Source of the DNA: Paragonimus skrjabini miyazakii
Taxonomy: Eukaryota; Platyhelminthes; Trematoda; Plagiorchiida; Troglotrematidae
Length of the DNA: 64,000 nt
Assembly (NCBI GenBank): GCA_014338405.1
Contig: JTDE01001050.1
Coordinates: 62,001 to 126,000, forward strand
Direction: 5' to 3'
Below are positions 61,181 through 64,000 of this stretch, one piece after another (the first letter of the stretch is position 1; every line of letters starts with the position of its first letter). A model generated the notes under the pieces. It searched no databases. It was not told where the DNA came from and saw nothing but the letters and a program-made list of their open reading frames with translations. Both the position numbers and the translations under genes were made by a program.

Positions 61181-63264
61181 AGGAATTTTCAGTGCAATAT
61201 GTGTTGTAACCATCCGTTATTGGTTTTCTTAAAAACGGATGAAGTTTTTATTCTGAGACTTACTGTTTGTTAGTCAAGATGTCCAGATTTGCGTATTTCC
61301 CATGTTTTGTGGTGCTCTGTCAGTAGGTTTGCTTGTTTAATATGTCACAGTTAAATTTATACACGCGTTTAATATAAAGCCTTGTGTTGGTTAACCTTTC
61401 AGTGACCATCAGTTCTACATATGTAGGACAATGAAAGGTGATCATCGCGTTCACCTTCACACGGATCGTCGTGATTTAAAAAATTCAGAAGTTATCATCA
61501 AAGTAGAATGTACAAGCTCTCAGTGATCGTGGCTCGCCCGTAATAGTTGTTGTCAAATCACAGATTTCTTTCCACCCGCCACATTTGTATATGGTAGTCC
61601 CTGCCAAGTCGGGCGTGGGTTTTCTGTCTTTGAATGGAAATAACATTAATCGTTCACTCTTCTCTGTTGCGCGCTTGATAATCACATCAGTTCAGTAGGC
61701 CGCATCCAATGATGGGTAGTCGTCTGGATTGATGCATTTGGAAAGCGAGACTGTAAATATATATTTTTCTTTTCCTTTCATGTTATGAATAACTGTTCTG
61801 TTTGCAAACACAAACTGTGCTCATTTTATCACATCGGTTCAAAATTACAGCAAGAATTACCATCTCACTAAATTTATTGATCAATCTCGCCAAGACTCGC
61901 TCACTAATTTATGCGAACTCGAAATCATGCCCACCTTTTAATTCATATCAAGCTGATAATCAGCTCTACGGAACCAAAACATCGTTCACTGTCTGACACA
62001 AAACATCCTCTTTGTTGGGATCCTGGTACAAACGTTAATTTGAACTCACCTGGTATTTCTGTTCTGCAGTTATTTCTTATTTAGCCCAACTTTCACACAA
62101 ACCCAGCCTTCTTATTCCCGAATTAACAGTAAAACCAAGTAAGTATAGTGTTTCACCATAGTTGTTTACTTCGATTGTACTCCGAAGCTTTTCTTTGAGT
62201 TTGACTGCAATTAACATGACGTTGCAACTCAGGTACATTTAGTCACTTATCCGTTATTTGCCGGAGATAAGAGTAAGTAGAATGAACTGAAGTGAAAAAA
62301 TAAATCCTGGGATATACATAGCAATACAATGACTTGACTTGAAAAGAAAAGTTTTGATTTTTTTCAACGCACTTTAGTCTGTGGCGAATGCAAAAACATT
62401 AACTAAGTGTGCCAAGGTCACACGTTAATAAGTATAACCGTGAAACTCGAGAAGTTATGGAAAGCGGTCATAGTTTGTGACAGTTGATTGATTCAGGTCT
62501 ATGAGTAATTCAGTAGCTACAAAGTTGGATTTATGCAGAAACTGAGTTGACTAAAGATTAGTGGGAGACTATTGAGTCTTGATGCCCCAAACTAAGTGTT
62601 TGTATTGATATATAATGGAGCATGTAGAAGTACACGTAGGAGGATTCAAATGAAGAAGATGGATTTTATCAAGGGGAGTTTTTCAAACAAGTATTTTGCA
62701 CAACTTGAGATGATCGGAAATAATAAACTTATCAAAATGTCCACCAGAATTGCCACTGGAGCAGAGCAAATGTTTTATGGATCTGGCAAGCAGTAATGTG
62801 TGTTAATTATAAACCACGGAAAACAACTTGTGAACAACACATCCAGTTCAGGCGCATACAGACCTTGTTAAATCGATCATTGAAGTGGTATGAAATGGAT
62901 AGATAAATTAAGCACATTACATAAAATGATTTGTCGGCATCTGGTAAAATATTAATAGCGTGGAATGATTATGCAGTAGTGCCACTCGAAGTAATCCCCC
63001 GATATCTGATGGAAAATGGTCGAGGTAAGTGTTCACAAGTTACATGAAGTGGGGAGCATGTATTAGACAGTTTTACGTACTGATTCCTTCGTTGGATCAA
63101 AAACTGAACGTTAACAGTTTTGGATGTGGTAAAACAAAAAAACCACGTTGCTTGGACTAACTTACTAACACGGATTCGGAGATCACAGATCCAGAGAACA
63201 AAATCTAATTAGATCATCATGCTTTGAACGTGTGCGGCGATAGGAAAATAGACCAGCTTTTCGC

Positions 63265-63364
63265 NNNNNNNNNNNNNNNNNNNNNNNNNNNNNNNNNNNN
63301 NNNNNNNNNNNNNNNNNNNNNNNNNNNNNNNNNNNNNNNNNNNNNNNNNNNNNNNNNNNNNNNN
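63265..63364. other. Assembly gap (100 N)
   Basis: Exactly 100 unknown bases, the conventional placeholder for a gap of unknown size between contigs. Anything spanning it is unreliable. Confidence 0.98.
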
Positions 63365-64000
63365 AAAAGCAAACCATAGTCTACCTTGGCTGACTCAGTT
63401 TAACAAGGTTTGTCATGTTGTTTCGCGTTTCAAATCCTGCCCCATTTCACGTAACCTGACTCTGTGCAACATGCTGTTTGTGGTACTTGTTTCTGCATAC
63501 CAGCTGAACCGATCGATAAAGCACAGACAGCGATCAGAGATATCTTCCAGTTTGACTTCTCTGAAGGCAAATCAGAACTTCTTGGCTCTCGAGTGAAAAA
63601 GTCATATTGGGAAACTTACCAACTGTGAATTTATTTACACCAACCCACACACAGTGTGGGTGCTGCTGACACTGATGATGACCTGGTTAGAGTGCTAAAT
63701 TACGGGGCCATATTCACTCGGTAATTACTGGAATATACCATACTGAGAACAAACCTCTCTCTCTGTAGACTGTCCAGCGATCCGCTTAGGCAGCAGAGAC
63801 GCTTATGTAACCCATAGCTTCGTGGTTCTTGGAGGTTTTAACCTTACAATCAAGCGTATGAGTAGCATATATTAGCAACATAATTTACAACTGATACCAT
63901 GCGCATACTTAGCTCACTGCTCTTTCCGATATCTAATGAATGTTACCAACTCTAGTTTTGATCTACTGCTTGGATTATCGGTTCGGTAGTCGGTTACGGT
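63365..64000. other. No recognisable gene
   Basis: Sequence after the gap. A CTCTCTCTCTGTAG stretch near 63755 resembles an acceptor, but no matching donor or motif follows. Nothing else is supported. Confidence 0.4.

Larger units (their letters stand above)
57650..63264. other. Gene-poor stretch with a dispersed repeat and a tRNA-like element
   Basis: No gene or transposon protein is readable. A repeat copy at 58376-58477 and a tRNA-like segment at 61109-61180 are listed separately. Open frames such as 60275-60505 (plus) have no family features and no clear splice pair. Confidence 0.5.

Noticed and set aside
1..64000. CRISPR arrays, operons, phage or plasmid features
   Set aside because: No regularly spaced repeats, no closely packed long ORFs and no ribosome-binding sites; all readable protein belongs to eukaryotic retroelements.

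Overview
The window looks like a piece of a repeat-rich animal nuclear genome, most likely a parasitic flatworm and probably a trematode. It is visibly A+T-rich, has no operons or ribosome-binding sites, carries no long intact reading frame, and is sprinkled with decayed retroelements. The repertoire is what trematode genomes are known for: Ty3/Gypsy elements, CR1-like and RTE-like LINEs, and Penelope-like elements (PLEs). The species assignment is inference; no host gene was recognised well enough to confirm it.

Layout. 1-1321 is the 3' part of a Ty3/Gypsy element on the plus strand: decayed integrase, polypurine tract, then a 321-bp LTR. 2199-2473 and 23831-24104 are two copies of one 275-bp TG...CA element, read as solo LTRs; the first has a 4-bp target duplication. 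13540-14040 is a second, older Gypsy integrase. 34110-37780 is a nearly full-length but decayed CR1-like LINE on the minus strand (ORF1 with a Cys/His finger, then endonuclease and reverse transcriptase). It is followed at once by a plus-strand PLE fragment (38540-39460) and a minus-strand Gypsy fragment (39478-about 41480). 44985-46470 is an internally deleted RTE-like LINE on the minus strand, probably with its 5' leader up to about 47130. At 56150-57640 a minus-strand CR1-type RT fragment abuts a PLE whose upstream piece lies inverted relative to its downstream RT/GIY-YIG piece. A 100-N assembly gap sits at 63265-63364.

Between these lie long stretches (2.5-13.5, 14-23.8, 24.1-34, 41.5-45, 47-56, 57.6-63 kb) with no gene I can identify. 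They are best read as intron or intergenic DNA. Several short open segments bounded by good splice sites are listed as candidate exons of unknown identity. In sequence of this base composition I expect several such exon-like structures per strand by chance, so they are leads, not gene calls.

Nothing here is a bacterial-type gene system, CRISPR array or secondary-metabolite cluster. No retroelement copy looks autonomous: all have in-frame stops, frameshifts, truncations or altered catalytic residues. The most informative structures are the inverted PLE at 56.5 kb, the paired solo LTRs, and the RTE copy with a large internal deletion but a still-open RT palm.
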